The notes: generated by a model from the letters alone, not told the origin. DNA of 64,000 nucleotides from Brevibacillus antibioticus (GCF_005217615.1 NZ_SZNK01000001.1:4280001-4344000); one strand, 5' to 3'; counted from the first letter of the stretch, positions 9,659-18,417 are shown. Numbers and translations are program-made.

Positions 9659-11896
9659 TCACGTAGAACAGCGCTCCTGCGCAGGCTCCTCCAAGGCGGC
9701 ATAGAGAGCAGGAATCACCAGAAAGGTTATGCAGGTAGCTGCTGTGACGATGCCCGAGTCATTGAGGATCAGCCCAGCTAGTGCTCCCACAATGACACCA
9801 GCAAAGCCTTTGACCAAGTAAGGCGTGTCCTTCGCTAGATGGTGCAAAAAGCGGTCGTTTTTCAAGGTGAGAACGCCTAGAGCAATCAGGGAGACGACAA
9901 ATGCTTTGCTCCAAATGGAAACGCGAATCAAGCGGAGATTCATCGCCAGCTTGCGTTCAATCATCTGCCCTACCTCGGACCATTCCCCATTTACAATCTG
10001 CTGGGAAAGACGTCCGACATGAGTCAAGGGCTGATCTGACATGAGACTGATTGCCATCAAACAGCATATACCCATAACCAGGCCGCCTGCCAACAGCAGG
10101 AGGCCTTTTTTTCCGATTCGCCAGCCCTCAAGACGTGACAATGCCACGGTAAATCCGATCAGCCCCGCAAGAAAACCGCCTGCGTCCGTTCCCAGGTTCG
10201 GTGCCACCATATAGTAAAGCACGACACTGTATATGACCACGGAGACAGCAGGCAACCATTTATTTTCCCCACTTAGCTCTTTTTGTCCCCCATGCATTCT
10301 CTCGTATAGCGAAGCCACAAGCATGATCGTGCTGCCGATCAGGACCCCTTCGTATTCATTTCCTAACCCGTAAAACCTTGCTCCGATTACTGGATCATAT
10401 CCGAGGTACGATTGCCGCATCAAATGAGCGCCAGTCCATCCGTCTACCAGCAGAATGGCTGTCGTGACCCCGCTAACTGTCATCACGATTCGCTGGAGAG
10501 TATGAGCTTCCTGCCAAAAAGCCGCGATCAAGGCAGTCATGATGAGTCCTCCCAAGACAATCACGCCAGAAACCTGCCAGTCGAGCAGGCTCTCTGCCAA
10601 AAGCAATGCAGGAAACCATAATAAAGCCAGCAGCGCGAGACGTATTCCTCTACGAAGCCACAAAAGTCCTGCTCCTTCCCCCTTCCGACCGTACCACCAG
10701 AGAACGACCGCACACCCTACAATGACAATCTGCAGCATGACGTAGGTATAGAGCACTGCTGGCCGTGTCGCATATGTATGATGAATCTCGTCTACCTGAT
10801 TCTGTAGGGCAGTGAGACCGTTCCCTTTTTCGGTACGTATAACATGACCAGCCAACCCTTTTGGTACGGATATGTCCAGCCAAGACAGTATAGTTGGTAC
10901 CATATCCAGTCCGCTGACTAATCCCGACTGCCTCGTGGTAGATGATGTCAAAACTCCACTCGTTTTCTCTCCCCAAATCATCACTGGAGATAAGAGAGCC
11001 TTTTCTTTTGTCGCCATATGATTGACGGCTGGCGATGCCAATACAATGCGTTGGTGTGGTTTACGTTCCACAAGGAGCTGTTCAAGGAAAAGGGACAAGT
11101 CGCGCAAAACGTGCTGATACTGCCGGGTAAACTGACCTGGGTCCATATCTGCACTCAACTGGTATAGCCGGGATAAATCTGAGAGTTGTGCAATGATCAA
11201 GCCTGCTTGATGCTCATTGTGGATTTTCTCAAGCAAGTAAGCGTAGTTTGTCTTGATCCCGTACGGATAGCCACGAAGGAGCTCCATGCTTTTTGCAGAA
11301 ATGTCCCCCGTCGGAACCCTTCCTTGTTGATCCATCGCAAACAGAACGGCATGTCTCTGTCGGGTATCCTCATAGTCACCATTTCCATATAAAGCGACCT
11401 GAATGTTGTTTGCTGCAAGCACGGTCCCAAGAAGCCCGATTTGCGCAGAATATGGTTTCTCCCGATTATCTGCCAAGAGCCGGAAAATACCCGGAAAAAT
11501 GATCGAGGAGCGCGCTACCTCCGTCGCCTGATCACTGCCTAGCTCTTGCGCCCGTTCACCGGCTGTTTCCTTCGACGAGAGCGCTTCATACGGATGATAG
11601 CCTGTCCCGCTCTTATCCGAGTAAAGCGCTTGACCTCCGCTCCCCATGAGCAGATAGCCGTTTGCGGCTGTGCGCGATCCGGGTGTTCTTATGGACAGAG
11701 CCCCAGCTCCTGCACCATCCAACCATTTATCCACAGTCGATAACTTTTTTAGCTGCTCAAGATCATGAAACGACATCCCCTCCACAAACAGCATGATGAC
11801 CTGTTGTTTTTCCTTTGCTACCAATGGTTTTCCTATATTTGTAGCAAGAGACAATATCAGGAATAACAAGTAAATCAATGCGAGTTTCTTTCTCAC
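9659..11896 (-). CDS. large polytopic membrane protein with alkaline-phosphatase-like ectodomain
   Basis: 745 residues from a GTG start at 11894-11896, five bases after AGGAGGGA. A first hydrophobic helix is followed by about 360 extracellular residues that resemble a degenerate alkaline-phosphatase-superfamily domain (start VIMLFVEGMSFHDL, end GLDMVPTILSWLDISVPKGL), then about ten or eleven more membrane helices. The usual metal-binding Asp of the opening motif (VDG) appears as VEG, so phosphatase activity is doubtful. The membrane part contains a conserved-looking loop GARFYGLGNEYEGVLIG. Function unknown; it could handle a lipid-linked envelope component. It converges with ydiF with only 8 bp between stop codons. 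Confidence 0.75.
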   Translation of the reverse strand: MRKKLALIYLLFLILSLATNIGKPLVAKEKQQVIMLFVEGMSFHDLEQLKKLSTVDKWLDGAGAGALSIRTPGSRTAANGYLLMGSGGQALYSDKSGTGYHPYEALSSKETAGERAQELGSDQATEVARSSIIFPGIFRLLADNREKPYSAQIGLLGTVLAANNIQVALYGNGDYEDTRQRHAVLFAMDQQGRVPTGDISAKSMELLRGYPYGIKTNYAYLLEKIHNEHQAGLIIAQLSDLSRLYQLSADMDPGQFTRQYQHVLRDLSLFLEQLLVERKPHQRIVLASPAVNHMATKEKALLSPVMIWGEKTSGVLTSSTTRQSGLVSGLDMVPTILSWLDISVPKGLAGHVIRTEKGNGLTALQNQVDEIHHTYATRPAVLYTYVMLQIVIVGCAVVLWWYGRKGEGAGLLWLRRGIRLALLALLWFPALLLAESLLDWQVSGVIVLGGLIMTALIAAFWQEAHTLQRIVMTVSGVTTAILLVDGWTGAHLMRQSYLGYDPVIGARFYGLGNEYEGVLIGSTIMLVASLYERMHGGQKELSGENKWLPAVSVVIYSVVLYYMVAPNLGTDAGGFLAGLIGFTVALSRLEGWRIGKKGLLLLAGGLVMGICCLMAISLMSDQPLTHVGRLSQQIVNGEWSEVGQMIERKLAMNLRLIRVSIWSKAFVVSLIALGVLTLKNDRFLHHLAKDTPYLVKGFAGVIVGALAGLILNDSGIVTAATCITFLVIPALYAALEEPAQERCST

Positions 11897-11908
11897 GAGT
11901 CTCCCTCC

Positions 11909-12055
11909 TGTTGATAACTCGACTTTTTTATCCACATTTTCCACAGAGTAATCCACAGGGTGTATGCGGTTTTCCCGGTCATTTTCTCGTGTTATCACCA
12001 GTATTCACAGGAGTAGATGTGAACAACCCAGAAAGTTATCCTGTGATGTGGATAA
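11909..12055. promoter_or_regulatory. cluster of DnaA boxes
   Basis: Two perfect 9-mers TTATCCACA lie at 11928-11936 (plus) and 12047-12055 (minus). One-mismatch copies lie at 11909-11917 (TTATCAACA, minus), 11937-11945 (TTTTCCACA), 11949-11957 (TAATCCACA), 12001-12009 (GTATTCACA) and 12018-12026 (TTGTTCACA, minus). Seven candidate boxes in 147 bp is far above expectation. The site lies between tsaD (gcp) and ydiF, the same interval in which, to my knowledge, B. subtilis has a DnaA-bound cluster outside oriC. Likely role: DnaA titration or local transcription control. Confidence 0.75.
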
Positions 12056-12243
12056 ATTGTAGGTAGATAGACGGAAACAGCTGAACCTTTTTGCCTCTGC
12101 TAGCGAATATAGGAGTGTAATAGTTCTGGAGGAACGCCAAGAAGATTATCAGGAGAATGAGAGCTTCTTGCAGGAAGCGAAATTCGAGGAGTTTTCTGCG
12201 ATTATGAAACAAATCGTCGATCTGAAAATGAAGGTTACGGTAA

Positions 12244-12272
12244 AGCATCTCTGATTTAACTTCAGAGATGCT
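12244..12272. repeat. perfect 11-bp inverted repeat
   Basis: AGCATCTCTGA (12244-12254) and TCAGAGATGCT (12262-12272) flank a 7-base loop. No T-run follows on either strand, so it is not a typical terminator. It contains the in-frame TGA that precedes the FGE-like fragment. Confidence 0.7.
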
Positions 12273-12364
12273 CAGCTTGACGAGATAGCCTGGTATCGTG
12301 GAAATTCTGAGGGCATGGTCCAAGAGGTAGGGAAACAGGAGCCGGATGACTGGGGGAAGCCCGA
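12255..12364 (+). pseudogene. fragment of a formylglycine-generating-enzyme (SUMF1) domain
   Basis: The plus-strand frame starting at 12255 reads LDEIAWYRGNSEGMVQEVGK followed by EPDDWG, which matches the core of FGE/SUMF1-type domains (typically AWY-x-GNSGG, then PVGQKKPNAWGLYDM). Similarity stops abruptly where the hydrolase gene begins on the other strand. In the same frame, 12063-12251 is open and ends in a TGA (12252-12254); its product is Glu-rich and unrecognised. No start codon with ribosome site is visible. I read this as a truncated relic, perhaps displaced when the neighbouring hydrolase gene arrived. Confidence 0.6.
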
Positions 12365-13330
12365 TTATTTGTCTTTACTGATCAGAGTAAGTGTTTCTAC
12401 AATTTTCTTGAGAACGACCTCTTTATTCGACCAATGGATGTAATGTTGAGAAGCCGGAATTGTTTCCCGAACGCTCTTGTTAGACCAATGTAAAAGCTGC
12501 TGTTGCACTTCGTCCCAATCACTTCCACTCTCTGATGATAAAATCAGGAATGGAATATCTTTCAAATATCCTCCATCCATTACTACTTTCGCATTTTCAT
12601 TCATGTGGCTTATAAAATTGAGATTACTAGAGTCCCCTAGATGCCTATAGTACATAGCGATATCGATTTCTTTCATTTCGTTTGGAAGTAAATCATAACG
12701 CAAATTTTCTCCAGCGAACGGGAGCAAAATGCCTGCACTCCCTAATGCTCTGGCAATCCCTGTGACTCGCAGTCCTGCCGTGAATCTATTTAGGATTAAC
12801 GACTTGGCTTCTAAATCATTTGCATAATATTCGGGACTACCGCTATCCAGTAATAGGATTCCTTTTACTTCATCAGGATATTGCTGGGCAAAACGAATAA
12901 CCTCCAATGAAGCAAGAGAATGTCCCACTAAAAGGTATGGCGGCGATTCATTTGCTTTTTTAAGTAGCTCATGCAATTCTTCCACGATCGTATCAATTGT
13001 CCTTGGAATGTTTGTTTTTTCACTCCAGCCAAACCCCGCACGATCATAGCTAACGGTTCTCGCATATTGCTGCAATTCTTGCTGGTAATAATAATAATCG
13101 GTAAAAGCATTGGGTGTTCCTGAACCTGCAATAAAAACAATAGTGGTATTACCCTCACCCAAACCGTATAAATGCATGTTGTGAGAATTGATTGTATATA
13201 AATTTCCTTGTGGCAAAAACTTACGAGATTCTTTGTCTATCATCACGTCTTGCCATATACTTCCGATACCTAGCAGTAAGAGTACCACTATTAAATTTTT
13301 CAGCATACGTTTTTTTACGGTAGTTTTCAT
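12365..13330 (-). CDS. alpha/beta hydrolase with N-terminal membrane anchor
   Basis: 321 residues. Residues about 10-28 form one hydrophobic helix (NLIVVLLLLGIGSIW), so the enzyme is probably anchored to the membrane facing outwards, or exported. The hydrolase core has VFIAGSGTPNAF (oxyanion region), the nucleophile elbow VGHSLAS with Ser, and a late His in PASQHYIHWS; the acid residue is not certain. Substrate unknown. The gene appears more A/T-rich than its neighbours and sits between tsaD and a broken FGE fragment, consistent with a later insertion into the tsaD-ydiF interval. The upstream ribosome site is weak (AGGACT). Confidence 0.8.
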   Translation of the reverse strand: MKTTVKKRMLKNLIVVLLLLGIGSIWQDVMIDKESRKFLPQGNLYTINSHNMHLYGLGEGNTTIVFIAGSGTPNAFTDYYYYQQELQQYARTVSYDRAGFGWSEKTNIPRTIDTIVEELHELLKKANESPPYLLVGHSLASLEVIRFAQQYPDEVKGILLLDSGSPEYYANDLEAKSLILNRFTAGLRVTGIARALGSAGILLPFAGENLRYDLLPNEMKEIDIAMYYRHLGDSSNLNFISHMNENAKVVMDGGYLKDIPFLILSSESGSDWDEVQQQLLHWSNKSVRETIPASQHYIHWSNKEVVLKKIVETLTLISKDK

Positions 13331-13463
13331 CGCTTAGTCCTAGATTTTGAATTTAGTGACAAAACTCATTTTAGTTAGATAAGTTCATTTTATCATCAAT
13401 GGAAGCTCTATGTAATTATAATAATTATAGTAAATTAACGCGGTGTCGCCTTAAAACCAAGTG

Positions 13464-13496
13464 AAATAAAAATGGCTGTCGACTTTCTCGACAGCC
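13464..13496 (-). terminator. terminator of the thiL-tsaD operon
   Basis: Perfect arms GGCTGTCGA (13474-13482) and TCGACAGCC (13488-13496) with a T-rich tail on the minus strand, just downstream of tsaD. Confidence 0.85.
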
Positions 13497-13512
13497 TGAG
13501 CATCCATTCACT

Positions 13513-14595
13513 CTATTGCTCTGAAAGCGACAAACTTGGGACTCCGTTCAAATCAAGGCCCTCAAACTGTCCTTTTTCATACTTGATAAAGCCTGCTGCC
13601 GCAATCATCGCAGCGTTGTCTGTGCATAGCGTGATCGGTGGGATCACCAACGGAATTCCTTCTGCCTCGCACCTTGCCTGCAACCGCTCACGCAATCCGC
13701 GATTGGCCGCAACGCCGCCAGCCAGCAATACCTGCTTCGCTCCATGAGAACGAGCTGCCCGAATCGTCTTTTCTACGAGCACTTCCGTTACAGAGTCTTG
13801 GAAGCTCGCAGCTAGATTCGCCGGTTCGATCGTCTCTCCTCGCTGAGCTGCATTGTGCAAGGTATTGAGCACAGCTGACTTCAAGCCACTGAAGCTAAAA
13901 TCGTAGGAGTCTGGCGCAAGCCAGGAACGAGGGAGCGGTACATTTGCCTTTCCTTCATGTGCGAGGCGATCAATATGCGGTCCACCTGGATACGGCATAT
14001 TCAGCGCTCGTGCTACCTTGTCGTACGCTTCCCCTGCAGCGTCGTCGCGCGTTTCTCCCAAAATCTCGAACTGACCGTGCTCCTTCATCCAGACAAGCTC
14101 TGTATGCCCGCCTGATACGACGAGTGCGATCAGCGGAAACTCCATTTCCTGCACCAGACGATTCGCGTAAATATGACCCGCGATATGATGCACGCCAATT
14201 AGCGGGATTCCTCTGGCCATAGAAATGGCTTTTGCTGCTGCCACGCCAACTAACAGGGCTCCGACAAGCCCGGGCCCGTACGTCACCGCAATTGCTTGGA
14301 TGTCATCCAACGTTTTCCCAGCCTCGGTCAGAGCCTCTTCGATGGTAAGCGTAATGTTCTCTACATGTCTGCGAGAAGCCACCTCCGGCACGACTCCGCC
14401 AAACCTTTTATGGATATCGGCTTGGGAAGCGATGACGTTCGACAGTACCTCTCTGCCATCACGGATGACAGCTGCTGATGTCTCGTCGCAGCTTGTTTCA
14501 ATTCCTAAAATATAAGTAGGAGCACCTGATTCCCTATGTGCTTCGTATTTTTGCTGTATGCGCTTCTCGTAGCGCGACGTATACGTCTTGTTCAT
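13513..14595 (-). CDS. tsaD: tRNA N6-threonylcarbamoyladenosine transferase TsaD
   Basis: Transfers the threonylcarbamoyl group from TC-AMP to A37 of ANN-decoding tRNAs, working with TsaB and TsaE. ASKHA-fold protein; visible motifs are [14 protein letters not shown], the metal ligands in [35 protein letters not shown] and [14 protein letters not shown] take the ATG at 14593-14595, which overlaps the rimI stop (TAATG), giving 360 residues; a GTG 15 bases upstream is possible. Last gene of thiL-tsaE-tsaB-rimI-tsaD, the same order as ydiA-ydiE in B. subtilis. Confidence 0.97.
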   Translation of the reverse strand: MNKTYTSRYEKRIQQKYEAHRESGAPTYILGIETSCDETSAAVIRDGREVLSNVIASQADIHKRFGGVVPEVASRRHVENITLTIEEALTEAGKTLDDIQAIAVTYGPGLVGALLVGVAAAKAISMARGIPLIGVHHIAGHIYANRLVQEMEFPLIALVVSGGHTELVWMKEHGQFEILGETRDDAAGEAYDKVARALNMPYPGGPHIDRLAHEGKANVPLPRSWLAPDSYDFSFSGLKSAVLNTLHNAAQRGETIEPANLAASFQDSVTEVLVEKTIRAARSHGAKQVLLAGGVAANRGLRERLQARCEAEGIPLVIPPITLCTDNAAMIAAAGFIKYEKGQFEGLDLNGVPSLSLSEQ

Positions 14596-15050
14596 TACAA
14601 TGTCACCCACATAATGATTGCGTCCTCATTGTTATCTGAATAATATCTCTTGCGCCGCCCATGCTCTTTAAAGCCGAGCTTGATATACATGTTCCGCGCG
14701 ACTGTGTTCGAAGGTCGAACTTCCAGCGTCATGCTATGGGCACCCTGCATCTTGGCAACACCCATCATTTTGATCATCAGTGCCAATCCAACCTTTTTTC
14801 CACGATATAGTGGATGGACGGCGATATTTGTAATATGTGCCTCATCGATCACGATCCACATGCCACAATAAGCAATAATCCGATTTTGATGAGCGACGAC
14901 TACATAGCGTGCATTTGGATTTATCGTCAGCTCGTTGACAAATGCATCATGCGGCCATGGAGTTGTAAAAGCCAAACGCTCCAGCTCTGCCACAGCCCCA
15001 ACGTCCTGCATCGTCATATAACGATATTCCAAATCGATTGGTTGACTCAT
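14595..15050 (-). CDS. rimI: RimI-type N-alpha-acetyltransferase
   Basis: GNAT-fold acetyltransferase; the family member RimI acetylates the N-terminus of ribosomal protein bS18. The 151-residue protein has the acetyl-CoA loop [18 protein letters not shown] (R-x-x-x-x-G/A pattern) and the C-terminal [16 protein letters not shown] typical of RimI. Start ATG follows AAGGAG. It lies between tsaB and tsaD, four bases after the former and overlapping the latter by one base. The bS18 substrate is inferred from family and position. Confidence 0.93.
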   Translation of the reverse strand: MSQPIDLEYRYMTMQDVGAVAELERLAFTTPWPHDAFVNELTINPNARYVVVAHQNRIIAYCGMWIVIDEAHITNIAVHPLYRGKKVGLALMIKMMGVAKMQGAHSMTLEVRPSNTVARNMYIKLGFKEHGRRKRYYSDNNEDAIIMWVTL

Positions 15051-15054
15051 GCTT

Positions 15055-15777
15055 TTACTCCTTTACGGCCCCCGCCTGCTTTTGGGCAAGCCACTTCGCT
15101 TCTGCTTCTGCCAGTTGCAAATACTCTGGAACCAGTTCATGCGCATTTCCGCCGTCTTGAAGCTTGCGCAGTGCCACATAGCCGATATGAGCAGCACGTG
15201 GGTGATTGAACGCTGGAGAAGCAAATTGCGCCTGATTCCCGAGCTCTTGCACAATTGTCTCCCGATGCAACCTTACATCTTCACCCAAGAACAAGATCGG
15301 CTCTCCTTGCGCCAGGTCTCGCAACAGTGGCAGCCATTCTCGCAGCAGGATGATTTGTTCTGTGGACTGCGCTCGCACCGCCTCCATGCCATCGGAACGA
15401 TAACAGCCGGTATACACTTGACCTCTGCGCGCATCGAACAACGGTACAATCAATCCAGAGAAGCCTGTGGCATTCATGGCAATTACCTCCAGACTGGATA
15501 CACCAATGACCGGGACATTCAGCGACCAAGCCATGCTTTTCGCAGAGGCAACGCCGATTCTCACGCCCGTATAGGAGCCCGGTCCGTTTGCCACCCCGAA
15601 GCCGCTGAGTTCCTCTGGCGCTGTTCCTGTTGCATCGAGCAGTTCACTGACGCAATCCATCAGACGCACGGAATGGTTTTTTTGCTGGTTCGTCGTCATT
15701 TCGGCCAAGACTCGCTCTTCCTCTACCACAGCTACACTTAGCACCAGATTCGATGTATCAATCGCCAGTACGCGCAT
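15055..15777 (-). CDS. tsaB: TsaB, partner of TsaD in t6A synthesis
   Basis: Inactive ASKHA paralogue of TsaD that dimerises with it and is essential for t6A formation. It starts VLAIDTSN and contains the family signature GVANGPGSYTGVRIGVASAKSMA around residue 70-90. I choose ATG at 15775-15777 (240 residues) with TGAGGAGT upstream rather than an ATG 18 bases earlier. Its start overlaps the end of tsaE by 20 bp. Confidence 0.95.
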   Translation of the reverse strand: MRVLAIDTSNLVLSVAVVEEERVLAEMTTNQQKNHSVRLMDCVSELLDATGTAPEELSGFGVANGPGSYTGVRIGVASAKSMAWSLNVPVIGVSSLEVIAMNATGFSGLIVPLFDARRGQVYTGCYRSDGMEAVRAQSTEQIILLREWLPLLRDLAQGEPILFLGEDVRLHRETIVQELGNQAQFASPAFNHPRAAHIGYVALRKLQDGGNAHELVPEYLQLAEAEAKWLAQKQAGAVKE

Positions 15778-16237
15778 CAAAATCAAACTCCTCACACAAT
15801 TTCACATAACGATTCCCTTGAGGAACCAGCTCGATCATCCGCTGTTCCTCCCCTTCTCTACGCAGGAAGACGGTCACCCGATCTGTCGGCAGGACATCCT
15901 CGATCAAAGAAGCCCACTCTACGACACAGACACCTTCGCCAAAAAAGTAATCGTCCAGACCAAGAGAGTCTGGATCATCGCCTACCCGGTAGACATCCAT
16001 ATGATAAAGCGGCAAGCGCCCCTGATATTCTTTTATGATGGTAAAGGTCGGACTGTTCACTACTTGTCGGATTCCTAGTCCTTTGGCCAACCCCTGGGTA
16101 AAAGTCGTCTTGCCCGCTCCCAGATCCCCCTCCATCGCGAGGAAGTCACCTGGTTCAAGCAGACTTGCCAGTTGCTCGGCAAAGCGCTGCGTCTCCTGCG
16201 CTCCCGTGAGCCTCCATGTATAGCTCATCTCTTTCAT
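15758..16237 (-). CDS. tsaE: TsaE, ATPase of the t6A complex
   Basis: P-loop ATPase that regulates the TsaB-TsaD complex. Walker A is GDLGAGKTTFTQGLA; downstream motifs SPTFTIIKEY and HMDVYRVGDD are family-specific. 159 residues, usual length. The ATG overlaps the thiL stop in an ATGA arrangement (16234-16237), with AGGAG immediately upstream; a second ATG three codons in is an alternative start with better spacing. Confidence 0.95.
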   Translation of the reverse strand: MKEMSYTWRLTGAQETQRFAEQLASLLEPGDFLAMEGDLGAGKTTFTQGLAKGLGIRQVVNSPTFTIIKEYQGRLPLYHMDVYRVGDDPDSLGLDDYFFGEGVCVVEWASLIEDVLPTDRVTVFLRREGEEQRMIELVPQGNRYVKLCEEFDFDARTGD

Positions 16238-17250
16238 CCACTCCTAAAATGGTTGAATCCCGCTTTGGGCAACGGGAGCTGTTGATCATCGCGCTGAAGC
16301 ATCAATTCTGGTTCATGCCTTTTTTCTACCACCTCACCGATGACAGTAAAGGGTACACCACTAGCGGCAAATTGCTTGCTTACGGCTTCGTAGTGACTTT
16401 TCGCAAGCGTTCCGACCAATTGATAATCTTCACCGCCATAAAAAGCCCATTCCAGCGGATCTTTTTCTACATGCCGTGCATACTCCCGAACTTCGTCATG
16501 GATCGGTACCGTTGCAGCATCGACCAAGATCGATACACCACTCGCCTCAGCAATCTCCCACAGCTCTGAGGCCAGTCCATCACTGACATCATTCAGCGCA
16601 CTGCATGCCCCTGATTCCAGGAGCAGTCTGCCCGCCTTTATTTGGGCAACGGGACGCTGATGGGCATCCATTAATGTCTCCCAAGGTAAAGAGACGCCTC
16701 TTTCAGCAGTCTCGCCTTGCAGGAGAAGATGTAGTCCTGCTGCAGAAGTTCCGACATGCCCTGTAACAAAAACAAGCTGCCCAGGCTTTGCCTGTGAGCG
16801 GCGAATGGCACGCCCTTTTTCCACCTCACCCAATACGGTCACACTCAGGTGTAGGGCATCAGGGGCGGAAACGGTATCGCCACCAATGACACGAACTCCA
16901 TATGCCTGACAAGCCTCGTAGATACCTTCATAGATTTGCTGGCATTCGTCAGGTGTCCATTGCGGACTGACCGCGATACTGACAAGCGCATACCGGGCAA
17001 CCCCGCCCATCGCTGCAACATCGCTCACATTGCTGATAACAGCCTTATATCCGATATCACTAGGATTCATCGTTTTCTTCAAAAAATGAACCGTCTCTAC
17101 CATCGCATCGCAGCAGGCCACGACTTCCATTTCTGGTGCTGGGGAGAAGACAGCGGCATCATCCCCTATCCCGACGGTCAAACCGTTCCCTTCCTGCCCC
17201 GCAGAACGACTCGTCCATTGCCGGATCAGGGAAAATTCGTCGTGTGCCAC
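16234..17250 (-). CDS. thiL: thiamine-monophosphate kinase
   Basis: Phosphorylates thiamine monophosphate to thiamine pyrophosphate with ATP, the last step of the cofactor pathway. The 338-residue protein shows the AIRS-like features of ThiL: GIGDDAAV (metal and phosphate site), SDVAAMGG, VTVLGEV and DVSDGLASELWEI. GTG start at 17250 with AAGGAG eight bases upstream. First gene of the operon thiL-tsaE-tsaB-rimI-tsaD; all junctions overlap or are very short. Confidence 0.96.
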   Translation of the reverse strand: MAHDEFSLIRQWTSRSAGQEGNGLTVGIGDDAAVFSPAPEMEVVACCDAMVETVHFLKKTMNPSDIGYKAVISNVSDVAAMGGVARYALVSIAVSPQWTPDECQQIYEGIYEACQAYGVRVIGGDTVSAPDALHLSVTVLGEVEKGRAIRRSQAKPGQLVFVTGHVGTSAAGLHLLLQGETAERGVSLPWETLMDAHQRPVAQIKAGRLLLESGACSALNDVSDGLASELWEIAEASGVSILVDAATVPIHDEVREYARHVEKDPLEWAFYGGEDYQLVGTLAKSHYEAVSKQFAASGVPFTVIGEVVEKRHEPELMLQRDDQQLPLPKAGFNHFRSG

Positions 17251-17348
17251 TTCAAACGCTCCTTTTCCTTCGCGGAAAACATTTTTCGTCTGTTCATTAT
17301 ACCCCTGCTGTCAAAAGTCGCGCAAGAAAGCCAACACCCTCTGACTCT

Positions 17349-17810
17349 TTACGTCGTTAGCTCGTGCAGCAGCAGCTTTCCTTTGCAGCGTCCGCAACGA
17401 TAGCGGCTCGGGTTCATCTTTCGTTTGCGTTTGTAGCTCATGCCACATGCCTTGCAAACCAGCTCGTAGCGATAAGGCAGGGTCGTCCGACCGTTTCCTA
17501 CCTGTTGGCAGTATCGACTTCCCCCCACCTGGTGCAGAAGCAGTTGAAAATCCCGATCAGCGTGACGATACCCGCGCTTTTCTATGTGCAAATGATAATG
17601 GCAAAGCTCATGCTTGATGATCGCAATTAATTCCTCCGCACCATGCTCCTGCAAATGCTTCGGATTCAATTCAATGTCATGCGAGCGCAGCAAATACCTC
17701 CCGCCAGTCGTGCGCAATCTGCTGTTAAAGCGGGCCTGATGGCGAAAGGGCTTGGCAAAAAATTCGCTGGATATCTGCTCTACCAGCATTTGCAGTTCCG
17801 AATCGGTCAT
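17349..17810 (-). CDS. SprT-like zinc metalloprotein (YdcK-like)
   Basis: 153 residues with the SprT catalytic motif HELCHYHLH near residue 67-75 and a C-terminal four-cysteine zinc ribbon (CKACG...CGRCKG). SprT-like proteins in eukaryotes are DNA-protein crosslink proteases; the bacterial function is not settled. Ribosome site GGAGGAG precedes the ATG. In B. subtilis the orthologue sits beside cmpA and tex, as here. Confidence 0.88.
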   Translation of the reverse strand: MTDSELQMLVEQISSEFFAKPFRHQARFNSRLRTTGGRYLLRSHDIELNPKHLQEHGAEELIAIIKHELCHYHLHIEKRGYRHADRDFQLLLHQVGGSRYCQQVGNGRTTLPYRYELVCKACGMSYKRKRKMNPSRYRCGRCKGKLLLHELTT

Positions 17811-17887
17811 CTCATCTCCTCCGCTTCCTTCCTTTCACCATAGCAGTTCCAGTTGAAAAGTGCCAGACAGATAGGCTACACTGAGTG

Positions 17888-17967
17888 CAAATAAACGGTT
17901 GTGACCGTTTATTTGCCGACCGCATGCGGTCATATCCTGTTTAATGAAAAACGTCTAGACGTTTTTC
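17888..17967. promoter_or_regulatory. three consecutive perfect palindromes
   Basis: Within 80 bp: (1) 12-base arms CAAATAAACGGT (17888-17899) and ACCGTTTATTTG (17904-17915) around TGTG; (2) GACCGCATGCGGTC (17918-17931); (3) a 22-base palindrome at 17946-17967 centred on TCTAGA with outer arms GAAAAACG. They lie 36-115 bp upstream of the small gene at 18003 and could be operators or an mRNA leader structure. The sequence also happens to be open in the gene's frame. Confidence 0.7.
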
Positions 17968-18002
17968 ACAAATACACGGTAGACAGAATGGTGGAGGAGC
18001 TC

Positions 18003-18341
18003 ATGCGCTATTTGTTGTTGCAGTCCAGTGACGGACTACAGTTTGTCTCTTTGCCCGAAACGCATATGTACCAATTAATCGCTCTATTGAAACGACTTTA
18101 CAAGGAAATTGACAAATTGACGATCACAGAGCGCCCGGAATTGCCTACGGTTCTGGCAGACTGTGCGGATGTGGAACGGTTAGAGAGCGGGCTTTCGATC
18201 GTAGATGGTTTGGAGTACGTCAGTGGTCTGGAGCGCCGCTTCGCTGCCCTACAAGAGACCGAGTATCCACTCATCTCATTATTGACAGAGATCCGGGCCC
18301 TTCAAGCCCAATTGGAGTATTTGCACGAAGAAGAAGAGTAA
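18003..18341 (+). CDS. small protein of unknown function
   Basis: 112 residues from the ATG at 18003, which lies five bases after GGAGG; an upstream in-frame extension to 17901 would run through the palindromes and has no ribosome site. No family recognised. The product is acidic and leucine-rich with predicted helices throughout (HMYQLIALLKRLYKEIDKL; LTEIRALQAQLEYLHEEEE), ending in a Glu-rich tail; this suggests a small soluble, possibly dimeric coiled-coil protein. It lies 76 bp upstream of cmpA on the same strand. Confidence 0.65.
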   Translation: MRYLLLQSSDGLQFVSLPETHMYQLIALLKRLYKEIDKLTITERPELPTVLADCADVERLESGLSIVDGLEYVSGLERRFAALQETEYPLISLLTEIRALQAQLEYLHEEEE

Positions 18342-18417
18342 AGTAAAATTCTAGGCACCTCCTGCTCGTCTCGGCGCATACATTGCCTATAGACGAATAT
18401 CTCCAGGGGGTACTTTC

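Noticed and set aside
12036..12323. 95-codon minus-strand frame between the hydrolase and the membrane protein
   Set aside because: It overlaps the FGE-like fragment and the last DnaA box, lacks a ribosome site, and the plus-strand reading has clear domain similarity.
12365..13330. Hydrolase gene as a horizontally acquired island
   Set aside because: It looks somewhat A/T-rich and disrupts the ancestral order, but there are no mobile genes or repeats at its ends, so I do not claim transfer.
17901..18002. N-terminal extension of the gene at 18003
   Set aside because: It would translate the palindromes and has no ribosome site, whereas ATG 18003 is preceded by GGAGG at ideal spacing.
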